IMG/VR virus record: IMGVR_UViG_3300032092_000087
Location: 1 to 39,449 of that record
Origin: a virus
Length of the DNA stretch: 39,449 bases
Strand: one strand, 5' to 3'
Under the pieces are notes generated by a model, which did not search any database, had not been told where the DNA came from, and saw only the letters and a program-made list of their open reading frames with translations. Below are positions 30,901 to 38,071 of the stretch, one piece after another. Made by a program: the position numbers and the translations under genes. The stretch's first letter is position 1. Each line of letters starts with the position of its first letter.

Positions 30901-32691
30901 GTTGCTGTGCAGGCTCTTCACGTTCGAGATGTTTACGAACGTGGCATCTGCACTCACGATATTGCAGAACTCATACACCTCGTACTGAACCGGGGTGTAT
31001 GTTGCTGGGTCCTCGACGTAGTGCATTGCCGGGATTTGAAACCCGATGACATTGCTGCCGATTGATGCAGAAATTGCGATTGGCTGTCCTCCACCCGATA
31101 TTCCGCTCCTGTATTTGAATACCGGGGGGCTTGGTGACGGGGCGGGGTTTCCTGCTTGTGCGTTTGGCATGGCGCAGTTATACACGTCCGTGAACGTGGA
31201 GCCGTCGCATGATGTTGGTCCAATAGAAGCCCACACCGGCAAGATTGTTCCAGCTGTTCCAACAGCATCGGTAAACTCGGTGCTTGTCGCCAAGTCGTAA
31301 ACGGTGGCGTAGTCTCTCGGCAAAACGAACGACCAGCTCACGTCTACATCCTGAGTCTTTGTGCTTGGGTATGGCGTGTTCCCGACGTATTTCACGTTCG
31401 AGACCGACATGTTGATGTTGATGACAGCCCCGGCAACAAGGTCGCCTGCAACCGAAGTCAAGTCAATCTCCAAGATGCTGTCAGCAATGGTCTCGATGCT
31501 TCCGAGGATGTAATTCCCGTCAATCGTTCCGTCGTAGACATCTGTGTTGTTGATGAGTTCACTTTTAAGTGAAGCGACGTAGTCGAGCCTGACATCGTTG
31601 CCGTTCTTGTCAATGATGTCGTACCCCTCGACGTAGTTCCCGTACACGAGCCTGTTGCCCATGATTGTCTGGGCCTTGGCAAACCGGGGCACGTTGTCGT
31701 ACAACCTGAGAAGCTCAGCCTCCGGGAGAACCGTGAAAATCTTTGAGTTGGTGAACGTGTAGGTCTGGTTCACGTTGTCGGCATAGCCCATCGTGGCCTT
31801 GTCCAGCTTCTCAATCACCTTGATGGTGTTGTTCCCGGCCTCCTTGAACAAGAGGTCGATACCAACCACCAGCGGCCCGCCAGTGTTGAACGTGATGATG
31901 ACAGAGTTGCTCGTGTTCACCATGCCCTCGTTCAGGAAGCTCTCGACGCTAAAACTGAATACTCCCGGGTTGAACGCAGGCTCAGAGAACTGGGACGTTG
32001 CAGAGTACTCGTTGTCTGCGTACCTGTACCTGTAGCCGAAGCAGATGAACCGCTCCTCCATGAAGTTCTCCTCGCTTCCGGTGTTCACCGGAAGAATCTC
32101 CGGAGATGTCACCGGAGGCTTCTTGATGACGAGCAGCGACTCGGCTGAGAACTGGTCAAGCAGGAACAGAGGCGTTGGATAGGTCCGTAGCACATTGATG
32201 AACCGCGGAGCGTTGTAGTCGTCGGTCCAGAACAGCATGCCCTCGCTGTTCGAATCCACCAAGTTCACCCCGGTGATGACGTACAGCGGATTGAAGTTCA
32301 GGGTCGTGTTCACGCCGCCACCATCGTCGATGCTCACGACGTGGTATGTCAGGACGTTCGTCTGCACGTTGAACGACACAATCATGTCGAGCTTCCCGGT
32401 GGCCCCAAGGGAGAAAGACGGGTCATGCACGAACCAGTAGATGGTCTCGTTCGCCCCGTCCTCGTATGACCCGATTGTCCGGGCGTTCGCGCTCAGGGCG
32501 GTCCCATCGACGTACTGGATTTGAGTGAGCTGCTCGTTGCCCTTTGAGTTCTCAAGCGCACCGATGTCGCTGCCCTCGGAAGAGCCAAGCCTGCAGTTGA
32601 GCGCATGGATATACTCACCATCTGGGATGATGCGCGTATCCAACGCCTTGTTCATCTTGCCGGCAATGAAATTCCTTGAAAGATTCGCCAT
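27961..32691 (-). CDS. Tail stabilisation / muzzle-type protein, 1576 aa
   Basis: The N-terminal signature G-K-M-N-K-A-L-D-T-R-I-I-P-D-G-E-Y followed by S-S-E-G-S-D-I-G and E-N-S-K-G-N is characteristic of the long 'stabilisation' protein of crAss-like and other Bacteroidota podoviruses, which forms the distal tail muzzle. It is mostly beta-rich. Residues about 755-900 (30000-30420) are encoded by somewhat AT-richer DNA. The last 72 residues (1505-1576) are a Cys-rich module (C-D-L-C ... Y-T-D-C-D ... L-C ... C-G-C) found twice in the next protein. It is two bases from the ring-protein gene before it and one base from the gene after it. Confidence 0.85.
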   Translation of the reverse strand: MANLSRNFIAGKMNKALDTRIIPDGEYIHALNCRLGSSEGSDIGALENSKGNEQLTQIQYVDGTALSANARTIGSYEDGANETIYWFVHDPSFSLGATGKLDMIVSFNVQTNVLTYHVVSIDDGGGVNTTLNFNPLYVITGVNLVDSNSEGMLFWTDDYNAPRFINVLRTYPTPLFLLDQFSAESLLVIKKPPVTSPEILPVNTGSEENFMEERFICFGYRYRYADNEYSATSQFSEPAFNPGVFSFSVESFLNEGMVNTSNSVIITFNTGGPLVVGIDLLFKEAGNNTIKVIEKLDKATMGYADNVNQTYTFTNSKIFTVLPEAELLRLYDNVPRFAKAQTIMGNRLVYGNYVEGYDIIDKNGNDVRLDYVASLKSELINNTDVYDGTIDGNYILGSIETIADSILEIDLTSVAGDLVAGAVININMSVSNVKYVGNTPYPSTKTQDVDVSWSFVLPRDYATVYDLATSTEFTDAVGTAGTILPVWASIGPTSCDGSTFTDVYNCAMPNAQAGNPAPSPSPPVFKYRSGISGGGQPIAISASIGSNVIGFQIPAMHYVEDPATYTPVQYEVYEFCNIVSADATFVNISNVKSLHSNRGYEVGIVYMDEFNRASTALVSNNNTVHVPCSYSNQKNSIWVTIPITQIAPEWATRYKFVLKADRENYETIYANIFFLDPATAAAYILLEGENARKVETGDRLIVKADSSGPGINCKYVTVLEKEAKEEGFLTIPSTLDPNVDVNVPSGVYMKVNPNALSLIVDELSYINYGTKSATSKKNNRGPFVNYPLGRYDSTLGKWIDYDIPAGSRIIFDFEFDRRGASSGTGNCEKRYYKLTKTLVSTSNYNNFKDWFDGDNIDQILNDGFEEVGGTGCSIGNTYNPVLFTGAIGGITGTTTLADLCNNKYQFVRDNTAPGNPYSELLALNISGTIACGVSKAGNSNLKVSISVFRADNTLIFETEPSDTLPDVFFENHVSFPIDTATGYHLSNGKDDEQDQTGAQPAILSTEFFNCYAFGNGAESYKVRDSVVGKTFNLGNRVTSVAAQDYKEADRFADLTYSGVYNDESNVNRLNAFNMGLLNFKALEDSFGPVMLIDGRETDILTLQEDKISYVLAGKNLLSDSAAGGAITSVPEVLGTQIARIEKFGISFNPESFAKWGSDKFFTDAKRGAVIQLKGDSYNNEQMRVVSDAGMRPWFRDMFIASLMTQKVGGYDPYMTEYVLSTNDTPVPVPDDCVECGFKRTVTIPDPELPLEFCVDLSVLIGDFDVDWSIVSLTPGDTINVSVTFDGVTTTSGDVTTGGTLTINKPGVSPTTATILVTTTGTASIKINVQCPVATPLTIIEVVLTDPIDVGLFIHAEYLWEDSPYVSPTTSNIVTFQPGPGLPLVSRYVSTAGFQGSGSFPLDGADVRIQSNKIGFDNFDFNPSLNGFRWLRSNTLYANTALDISALLAASTVASPNVGASPTYYADFVMPASADQYLYLIWDFRTPREVTLCFEKGNAFDACCGCDLCEELCRTYSIYNEADENANVGYTDCDTGTYIIAGVPLGTTVLCSSTIPVPYRDSDLVITESVCGCNIVT

Positions 32692-32692
32692 G

Positions 32693-33598
32693 TCACTTAA
32701 TCCATTTGTCGCGTCCCCTGAGGCTCATCAGCAACCGGCCCGGGTGAATGTTCCCAATGCGTATCTTGGCGTTCCTGAGAAGGGCTCCCTTTTCCTTGCG
32801 GGCCCGGGACACCACATACTCCTGAACACCAACCTTGTGATTGATGATTTCGTACTCGATGTATGCGTAGACGTATTTTTCGAACAACTTATTCACAGCC
32901 ACCTTTGAATCGTCTCCGCTTTCCATTCCGTCGGAAATGTATTCCAAGATACACAGCTCTCCTGACATGTCGGAGCTGAAGTTGATGACACCGGCCTTGC
33001 TGTCGATTCTGAACGTCTGGTTGCGGTTCGCAGTCTCGGTCTCGAGACCAAAACGCCTGCCGATTCCGTAGTCGAAATACCATGACCCGTCAACAAACCA
33101 CCCCCACTGCCCGTCGAACTGGTTGCCCGGATTGAGGTACTGGCTCTTCAGCGTTCCCTTGATTCGGTCGTAGTCGATTGTAGAATGCTGCGGCTGCAGG
33201 ATGTCCCCGTTCTGGTCGAACAAGATGTTGCAGTTGTTGTCCTGAAGGTATGCGTTCGAAGAGATTGCCTGAATGTTCTCCGTCATGGGCCTGAGGACCC
33301 CGTCCCTGTAGACAGAGATGCGTACCCAGTTGACGTAGTCATGGGGAAGCACAAACCGGAGCGTGTCGCACACGCTCAACTCGAGAACCTTGACCTCTTT
33401 GAATGCGTCATAGTTCAGTTCCTGAATCGCACGCTTCGCATGGAACAGGACTTTGAACCGGTCCTCGTTGTTCACGAGCGAGTGGTTGCCGGCATACATC
33501 AGCATGAAGTTGTTCACGATGTCATGCAGGCTCACAAACTGGTAGGACCCCCAGTTGCTCTGGTCATTGTAGTACTGGAACGCTGAAAGGTATGCCAT
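32693..33598 (-). CDS. Tail ring / tube-connector protein, 301 aa
   Basis: A soluble protein of mixed fold beginning M-A-Y-L-S-A-F-Q-Y-Y, with H-A-K-R-A-I-Q-E-L-N-Y-D near residue 53, then L-R-F-V-L-P-H-D-Y-V-N-W-V-R, a pattern I know from the gene just before the muzzle in crAss-like phages (ring protein, the T7 gp11-like place). The C-terminus is basic. Its ATG overlaps the stop of the preceding ring-protein gene by one base. The role as a tail ring component is inferred from family pattern and order. Confidence 0.75.
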   Translation of the reverse strand: MAYLSAFQYYNDQSNWGSYQFVSLHDIVNNFMLMYAGNHSLVNNEDRFKVLFHAKRAIQELNYDAFKEVKVLELSVCDTLRFVLPHDYVNWVRISVYRDGVLRPMTENIQAISSNAYLQDNNCNILFDQNGDILQPQHSTIDYDRIKGTLKSQYLNPGNQFDGQWGWFVDGSWYFDYGIGRRFGLETETANRNQTFRIDSKAGVINFSSDMSGELCILEYISDGMESGDDSKVAVNKLFEKYVYAYIEYEIINHKVGVQEYVVSRARKEKGALLRNAKIRIGNIHPGRLLMSLRGRDKWIK

Positions 33599-34551
33599 TA
33601 TTGCTCAGGTTGTTGTTGTTGACTGGCCTCGCGCTCTTCAATCTTCGCGTAGGTGTAAACCTCGTTCTCGCGGATGGAAATCCCTGCGTACTGGAGAATC
33701 TTCACCACAAGGGTGACCTCGTCCTCGATGGGGACCTCAAAATCCTGATAGTCCGGCTGGCTCTGGTCGAAGGACGGCTCTCCGTTGGTGAGCGTAACGT
33801 AGGTCCATTTCGGGTCTTTCGGATACCTCAGGTACTGCGCCTGCACCCGGCCATTCGACCGGATGGTGGACGGGAACACGCTCATCAAGAGCTCCTCCTG
33901 AGAGTAGGCCGGGTAGTAAGTGTTCGGCTTCGTCAGGTTCGACATGTTCAGCATCGTGATTTTGCTGTGTGACACCTTCTCGGCCTCCCTCGCATCGTCC
34001 GCGTCATAGACCGCATACCCCTCAGGGAATGCAGTGAAGATGTCGGCAGACAGCTGAATCGTCGTCTCGCTTATGACGTTGGTCACGATGGCTTCAACGT
34101 CCGTGGCCGTGTTGACCACGATATCCCCCTCGGTGACACCATTCGTGATGAACAAAGCGGTCGAGTCGAACAGAGAGTTGATGACGTTGCCTGAGCTCGT
34201 TCCGGCCTGCAACACGGTGCTGTAGCACAACACCTTGTTAATCAGGTAGTAGTCGTCATTGGTTGTGACCTGACTGGGCAGGAAGAACTTGTTCGCAGTG
34301 TCACGAAGCAGGAACTTGGTGACAGAAAAGACATCCATGGCCTCCTCAATCCCCTTCTTCTCATCGGCATATCCTGTTCCGGACCTCCGGATGTTTGCCC
34401 TGTTGATGGCCTTGTTGTAGTCGGACATCATCTCGTCAAAGACCTCAAGCTGAGCCTGCTTGGCAAACAGGTTGAAGTCTGACGGGGAGATGTACCCGTA
34501 GTTGTTCTTGTTCAGAACGGCCAGCACAGTATTACGAACTGAATTTATCAT
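33598..34551 (-). CDS. Portal-adaptor / ring protein, 317 aa
   Basis: The N-terminal helical part (I-N-S-V-R-N-T-V-L ... G-Y-I-S-P-S-D-F-N-L-F-A-K-Q-A-Q) is typical of head-tail adaptor proteins of Bacteroidota podoviruses. A beta-rich inserted part lies at about 115-185. The C-terminus is helical and ends in a Gln-rich tail. It is the first gene after a terminator and has its own promoter-like site 17 bases upstream of ATG 34551. It leads the run ring, ring, muzzle, fibre. The adaptor role is inferred. Confidence 0.72.
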   Translation of the reverse strand: MINSVRNTVLAVLNKNNYGYISPSDFNLFAKQAQLEVFDEMMSDYNKAINRANIRRSGTGYADEKKGIEEAMDVFSVTKFLLRDTANKFFLPSQVTTNDDYYLINKVLCYSTVLQAGTSSGNVINSLFDSTALFITNGVTEGDIVVNTATDVEAIVTNVISETTIQLSADIFTAFPEGYAVYDADDAREAEKVSHSKITMLNMSNLTKPNTYYPAYSQEELLMSVFPSTIRSNGRVQAQYLRYPKDPKWTYVTLTNGEPSFDQSQPDYQDFEVPIEDEVTLVVKILQYAGISIRENEVYTYAKIEEREASQQQQPEQ

Positions 34552-34567
34552 CCCGGCTCATTTTTGA

Positions 34568-34575
34568 CAAAGGTA
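34568..34575 (-). promoter_or_regulatory. Bacteroidota-type -7 element TACCTTTG for the tail operon
   Basis: On the minus strand TACCTTTG matches TAnnTTTG, 16 bases before ATG 34551. A TTG at about the right upstream distance lies in the terminator hairpin, so terminator and promoter overlap. The adjacent GGTAAC is only a half-copy of the dispersed palindrome. Confidence 0.5.
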
Positions 34576-34577
34576 AC

Positions 34578-34606
34578 AAAAAAACAGGGGTTGTCTCCAA
34601 CCCCTG
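34578..34606 (-). terminator. Leftward intrinsic terminator after the 258-aa gene
   Basis: Nine perfect pairs, CAGGGGTTG / CAACCCCTG, with a 4-base loop; on the minus strand the hairpin runs into seven T. It separates the 258-aa gene from the tail operon. Confidence 0.85.
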
Positions 34607-34646
34607 CGTTTCCAATCCAATCTATATTAAGCCTTTCGGCAACCTG

Positions 34647-35423
34647 TCACTCGGAAGCCAAATGGTGCTTCAGCATTTTCAGTGATTCGATTCCCTCGTC
34701 GGTCTTGAGGTACATCGAGATGAGCTCGTAGACATCCTCTCCGAACGGCACGGCAAGCATCTTTTTCTTGTTCGTTGGCGTGTTGTACCACACCTCCTTG
34801 CCGTTGTTCTTGTGGATGAGAAGGCCCTTGTCGAAGAAGAGACGAATCTCTGACTTCAGCTCGAGGGCCGGGTCGCTCAGCGCGGCAAGGAAGCGGTGAG
34901 GGCTGTTCTTGGCGAACACCAAGATGTCGCGTCGTAGCTCTGATGTTGTGACACGGCTTGTGTCCCGGTTGAACAGCACGCGACCGATACGCTCGACCTC
35001 GTGGAGGCTGAGCTCCTTTGCCTTGATGAGCGCATCAACTTCCCAGTTGATTTTCTCGAGCTGCGCAGCTGCGTCCTTCTCCGTGTTGACCTCTTCAAAC
35101 ACAATCCCGTTCTGGGGATGGTAGTGAAGGAAGGCCTGAAGGACTGGATTTGTTTTTGGAACGCTCAGGAAGCCGTTCTCAAAGATTACAGGCTCGAGGA
35201 TTGCGTTTCCATCCTGCTCGTCCTCGAACGGGGAACGCTGGTTGCGTGCGTAGCGAAGTGCGCGGTTGATGTTTTCCTCTTCATCGTAATACAGCAGCGG
35301 GACCCGCTTGGTGTTTCTTGATGCAAGGATGAATGAAAGAGGGACCCGGCGTGATTTCAGCTTGTAGGTCTTGGCCCCGTCTGCTTGCTTGTTTGGGCTC
35401 TTTTGAACTTTTGCGGATTTCAT
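34647..35423 (-). CDS. Conserved virion protein next to the capsid gene, 258 aa
   Basis: Basic N-terminus (about 30 residues, Lys-rich), then R-R-V-P-L-S-F-I-L-A-S-R-N-T-K-R, N-R-A-L-R-Y-A-R-N-Q-x-S-P-F-E-D-E-Q-D-G-N and F-L-H-Y-H-P. I recognise this as a conserved uncharacterised protein that follows the capsid gene in related phages. The second half is helical with a small C-terminal winged-helix-like look. It has its own terminator on each side, so it is transcribed separately or by read-through from the capsid gene. It may be a minor capsid or regulatory protein; not known. Confidence 0.68.
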   Translation of the reverse strand: MKSAKVQKSPNKQADGAKTYKLKSRRVPLSFILASRNTKRVPLLYYDEEENINRALRYARNQRSPFEDEQDGNAILEPVIFENGFLSVPKTNPVLQAFLHYHPQNGIVFEEVNTEKDAAAQLEKINWEVDALIKAKELSLHEVERIGRVLFNRDTSRVTTSELRRDILVFAKNSPHRFLAALSDPALELKSEIRLFFDKGLLIHKNNGKEVWYNTPTNKKKMLAVPFGEDVYELISMYLKTDEGIESLKMLKHHLASE

Positions 35424-35443
35424 AAAATTTGATTTTCAGGATT

Positions 35444-35476
35444 AAAAAATGGGAGGTAACCTTGAAGTTACCTCCC
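35444..35476 (-). terminator. Terminator after the major capsid gene, built on the dispersed palindrome
   Basis: Arms GGGAGGTAAC / GTTACCTCCC around a near-symmetric centre, followed on the minus strand by A and six T. Its arms are identical, over their outer 10 bases, to those of the terminator at 11660-11695. It would reduce transcription beyond the highly expressed capsid gene. Confidence 0.88.
35456..35471. repeat. Dispersed palindrome copy 10, GTAACCTTGAAGTTAC
   Basis: Core of the capsid-gene terminator. The two centre-flanking pairs differ from perfect symmetry, giving the sequence CTTGAA in the middle. Confidence 0.85.
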
Positions 35477-35500
35477 TTTGTTCACTTAATCACTCCGTCA

Positions 35501-36943
35501 TCATGCGCCGTAGCGGAAGAGGAAGAAGTTGTTCGCGCCCAAGGTGCACACGCAACGCTCGGAGAGGAAGTGGATTTCCATCGCGTCGAGGTCGCTTGTC
35601 TTTGCACCGCCAGCAGAGCCGGTAATCCACGTCTTGTAACGGCGATTTTCGGTCTCAGAAGCGCGGTAGCGGACGTGCAGGAACGGACGCTTGGCGTTCT
35701 TGCCAAGAATCTGGTCGTACACGGTGGTGGAGCCAGCCGGGACCAACAGACCAGTGATGGTGTTGGCTGTGGTGGAACCAGCACCAGCGGCAGGCATCGC
35801 GCCACGCATGGTCGGGTCGTTCAGGTACTTCCACTCAGACTTGTAGAAGTCGTAGCCACGGCGGAAACCGCTGAAGCCAAGATTCAACGCCATCTGGGTG
35901 TCGTTGTCGAACAAACCGAAGGAAGCTGCGTTTGACGCACCACCACCGGTATTGAAGCCGTTCAACTCAGCCAGCATGTCATCGATGTCGAAGGAGAAGT
36001 CGCGGTTCACGAAGATTGCGTTCTCCTCGATTGCGCCTTGGCGGTCGAGACGTGTGACGATGGTGTCGAAGTCGGCCAGCGTCGTCGGGTTACCAGCACC
36101 CCACACGTTGCCGCGGTCGTTCACCACATAGAAGACACCTTCAGTTCCCTTGTTTCCAAAAGAAGTGTTGGCGATAACACCGGAGCCGGGTTCGGCTGGA
36201 ACAGCCTCGAGCATGGCGGTTTCCAAGTAATCGTCAAAGCGGAGACGGGTCTCGTGCTCGGACTTCAAGTACCACAGGTAACCGCTTGCGCCGTTCTCGG
36301 TGGTGACTTCAATCCAGCCGATTTGGGCCATGTCGGAGCCGTTGACAGCGTACTTGTCCTTCAGGATGATTGGTGTGTTGTAAAACACCTCAGATTCAGC
36401 CTCGAGGGAGCCGGTCATTCCGCCAGTGCCTTTGAGGAATTCGGAGCCGTAAATGAACACGGACACAGTGTCTCCTTGGGCAAATGCCTGACCACCAGCT
36501 TCGTAGTATGCGACATCGAATGTACCCAATGCCGTGTCAACAGCTGTCACAAGGGCGTGGTTGCCTTCTCCTGTCGTGTTCTGGGAGATGAGGACAGTCT
36601 GGCCCGGGCGGATTGCCATGGTCGATGTCAAGCCGTTGATTGTGAAAGAAGCCGTGTCTGTTGGAGCCACGGTGTCAGCCGTCACGTCATTGTACTTGAT
36701 GTGCAGACGACCCTGCTCTGCCCAGCGAATAGCGTCAGAGACTGACGGCAATTCAGCTCCGACCATGCGGAGGAAAGACGAAACGCTGCGATTCCCGTAA
36801 CGCTCGAATTCCTTCTCATAGGTATCGGGGAGATACTTCTGGAAGAAGTCGAAGTCGTTGTTCGGGTCAAGGTAGTTCGTCGAAAGTGGAATCTGCTCAG
36901 CACTCGGCTGAAGCTGATAAGTAGGAGTTCCTAATACTGCCAT
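35501..36943 (-). CDS. Major capsid protein (HK97 fold, crAss-like type), 480 aa
   Basis: Forms the shell. Family style and place (after portal and scaffold) fit the major capsid protein of crAss-like phages: N-terminal L-S-T-N-Y-L-D-P, then Y-G-N-R-S-V-S-S-F-L-R-M-V-G-A-E-L-P-S, an inserted beta-domain at about residues 90-165 (Thr/Gly-rich), W-Y-L-K-S-E-H-E-T-R-L-R-F near 230, and a C-terminal half with G-F-R-R-G-Y-D-F-Y. A strong terminator follows. Upstream is A-rich with no Shine-Dalgarno site, the usual Bacteroidota style for a strongly translated gene. Length agrees with the family. Confidence 0.85.
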   Translation of the reverse strand: MAVLGTPTYQLQPSAEQIPLSTNYLDPNNDFDFFQKYLPDTYEKEFERYGNRSVSSFLRMVGAELPSVSDAIRWAEQGRLHIKYNDVTADTVAPTDTASFTINGLTSTMAIRPGQTVLISQNTTGEGNHALVTAVDTALGTFDVAYYEAGGQAFAQGDTVSVFIYGSEFLKGTGGMTGSLEAESEVFYNTPIILKDKYAVNGSDMAQIGWIEVTTENGASGYLWYLKSEHETRLRFDDYLETAMLEAVPAEPGSGVIANTSFGNKGTEGVFYVVNDRGNVWGAGNPTTLADFDTIVTRLDRQGAIEENAIFVNRDFSFDIDDMLAELNGFNTGGGASNAASFGLFDNDTQMALNLGFSGFRRGYDFYKSEWKYLNDPTMRGAMPAAGAGSTTANTITGLLVPAGSTTVYDQILGKNAKRPFLHVRYRASETENRRYKTWITGSAGGAKTSDLDAMEIHFLSERCVCTLGANNFFLFRYGA

Positions 36944-36964
36944 TGTAGTTGTTCTCGGTTAATG

Positions 36965-38038
36965 TCACACTTTTTTTGCGCTCCGGATTTTCAACCCTCT
37001 CCCGTGGGACGGATTGACTTCCCGGATTTGAACCCCGCCCTTGTTGATGAATTGAGGGGTCTGACGCTCAGACATGTTGATGTTCTTGATTTTTCGGTCA
37101 AGGCCATCAGCAGCATCGGCCATTCCCTGCTCATAAAAGAACTGGGCGAATTTTTCAGGGTTCATCGCAACAGATAACGCCTTGTGATATCCGGCTGCAT
37201 CCTTAATCAGTCCGCTCTCATCCAAATACTTTGAGATGAAATTGGACGGATTCGACTGAAGAGACTTCAGCTCGGATGAAGTACCGGGCGAGAACACAAT
37301 TTTCTTGTCCTTCACATTGAACTCAAAACCTTTGAATTCCTGACTGAACAACTCGTCGGTTTTCTTGGAGAACCATTGACGCTTGCGCTCTTGCTCCTCT
37401 TGGAGCGTTTTTGACTGCTGCATGTATTGCTTGTAGGACTCGTACTCCTCACGCTCAGCATCTGGAATGGAAGCCCGGCTTGACTCAAGCGGGACTTTGT
37501 ACTTTTCCTTCTGCTCAGCGAAGTAGGACTTCGCCTTGGCAATCATTTTCTTTTTGGCCAGTTTGGCCTTCTTCACGGTGGTTTCGTCGTCGAGCTCCTC
37601 GTCATACGAGTAATCGTCCATCATGGCATCGATGTCGTCGTCGTCAAGGCCTTCCTCGGTCTCCCGGAGATAGCTCTTCAACATGGCATCGGGGTCCATG
37701 GACTCATAGTCCGCCTGAAGTTTGATGAAGTCTTGAATCCCGCGTCCGGTTTCTTTCTTGAACGTCAGGAATGCAGACACATCCTCTGGAAGCGGCTCGG
37801 ATTCCTCACGCTCGCGAGAAAGCTCGTCGAACGACTTGATTTCCTTGTTGTACCTCTTGCTCAGGTATGACAAGACCTTTCCCTCGTCCAGACCATCATC
37901 AGCCGGCTCGGCGGATGCCGACTCGACCTGTGCGCCCTGAGTTGGCTCCTCTGTTGCAGCGGCAATGATTTCCGCTTCACGCTGAGGAAGGCTCTTGGTT
38001 TCGCCTACGCTAGGTATTTCTCTTACCGTAAATTCCAT
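36965..38038 (-). CDS. Capsid scaffolding protein, 357 aa
   Basis: A charged, helical protein lying between portal and capsid genes, where the scaffold is expected. Residues 30-160 are strongly acidic (D/E runs near 48 and 130-155). Residues 155-235 are a Lys/Glu/Gln coiled coil. The C-terminus is basic, ending R-G-L-K-I-R-S-A-K-K-V, and probably contacts the capsid protein during assembly. No protease motif is seen. ATG 38038 follows a 33-base A/T-rich gap with no clear promoter. Confidence 0.75.
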   Translation of the reverse strand: MEFTVREIPSVGETKSLPQREAEIIAAATEEPTQGAQVESASAEPADDGLDEGKVLSYLSKRYNKEIKSFDELSREREESEPLPEDVSAFLTFKKETGRGIQDFIKLQADYESMDPDAMLKSYLRETEEGLDDDDIDAMMDDYSYDEELDDETTVKKAKLAKKKMIAKAKSYFAEQKEKYKVPLESSRASIPDAEREEYESYKQYMQQSKTLQEEQERKRQWFSKKTDELFSQEFKGFEFNVKDKKIVFSPGTSSELKSLQSNPSNFISKYLDESGLIKDAAGYHKALSVAMNPEKFAQFFYEQGMADAADGLDRKIKNINMSERQTPQFINKGGVQIREVNPSHGRGLKIRSAKKV

Positions 38039-38071
38039 TACATTGCAATTTTAGTGAAAATTTTTCAAATG

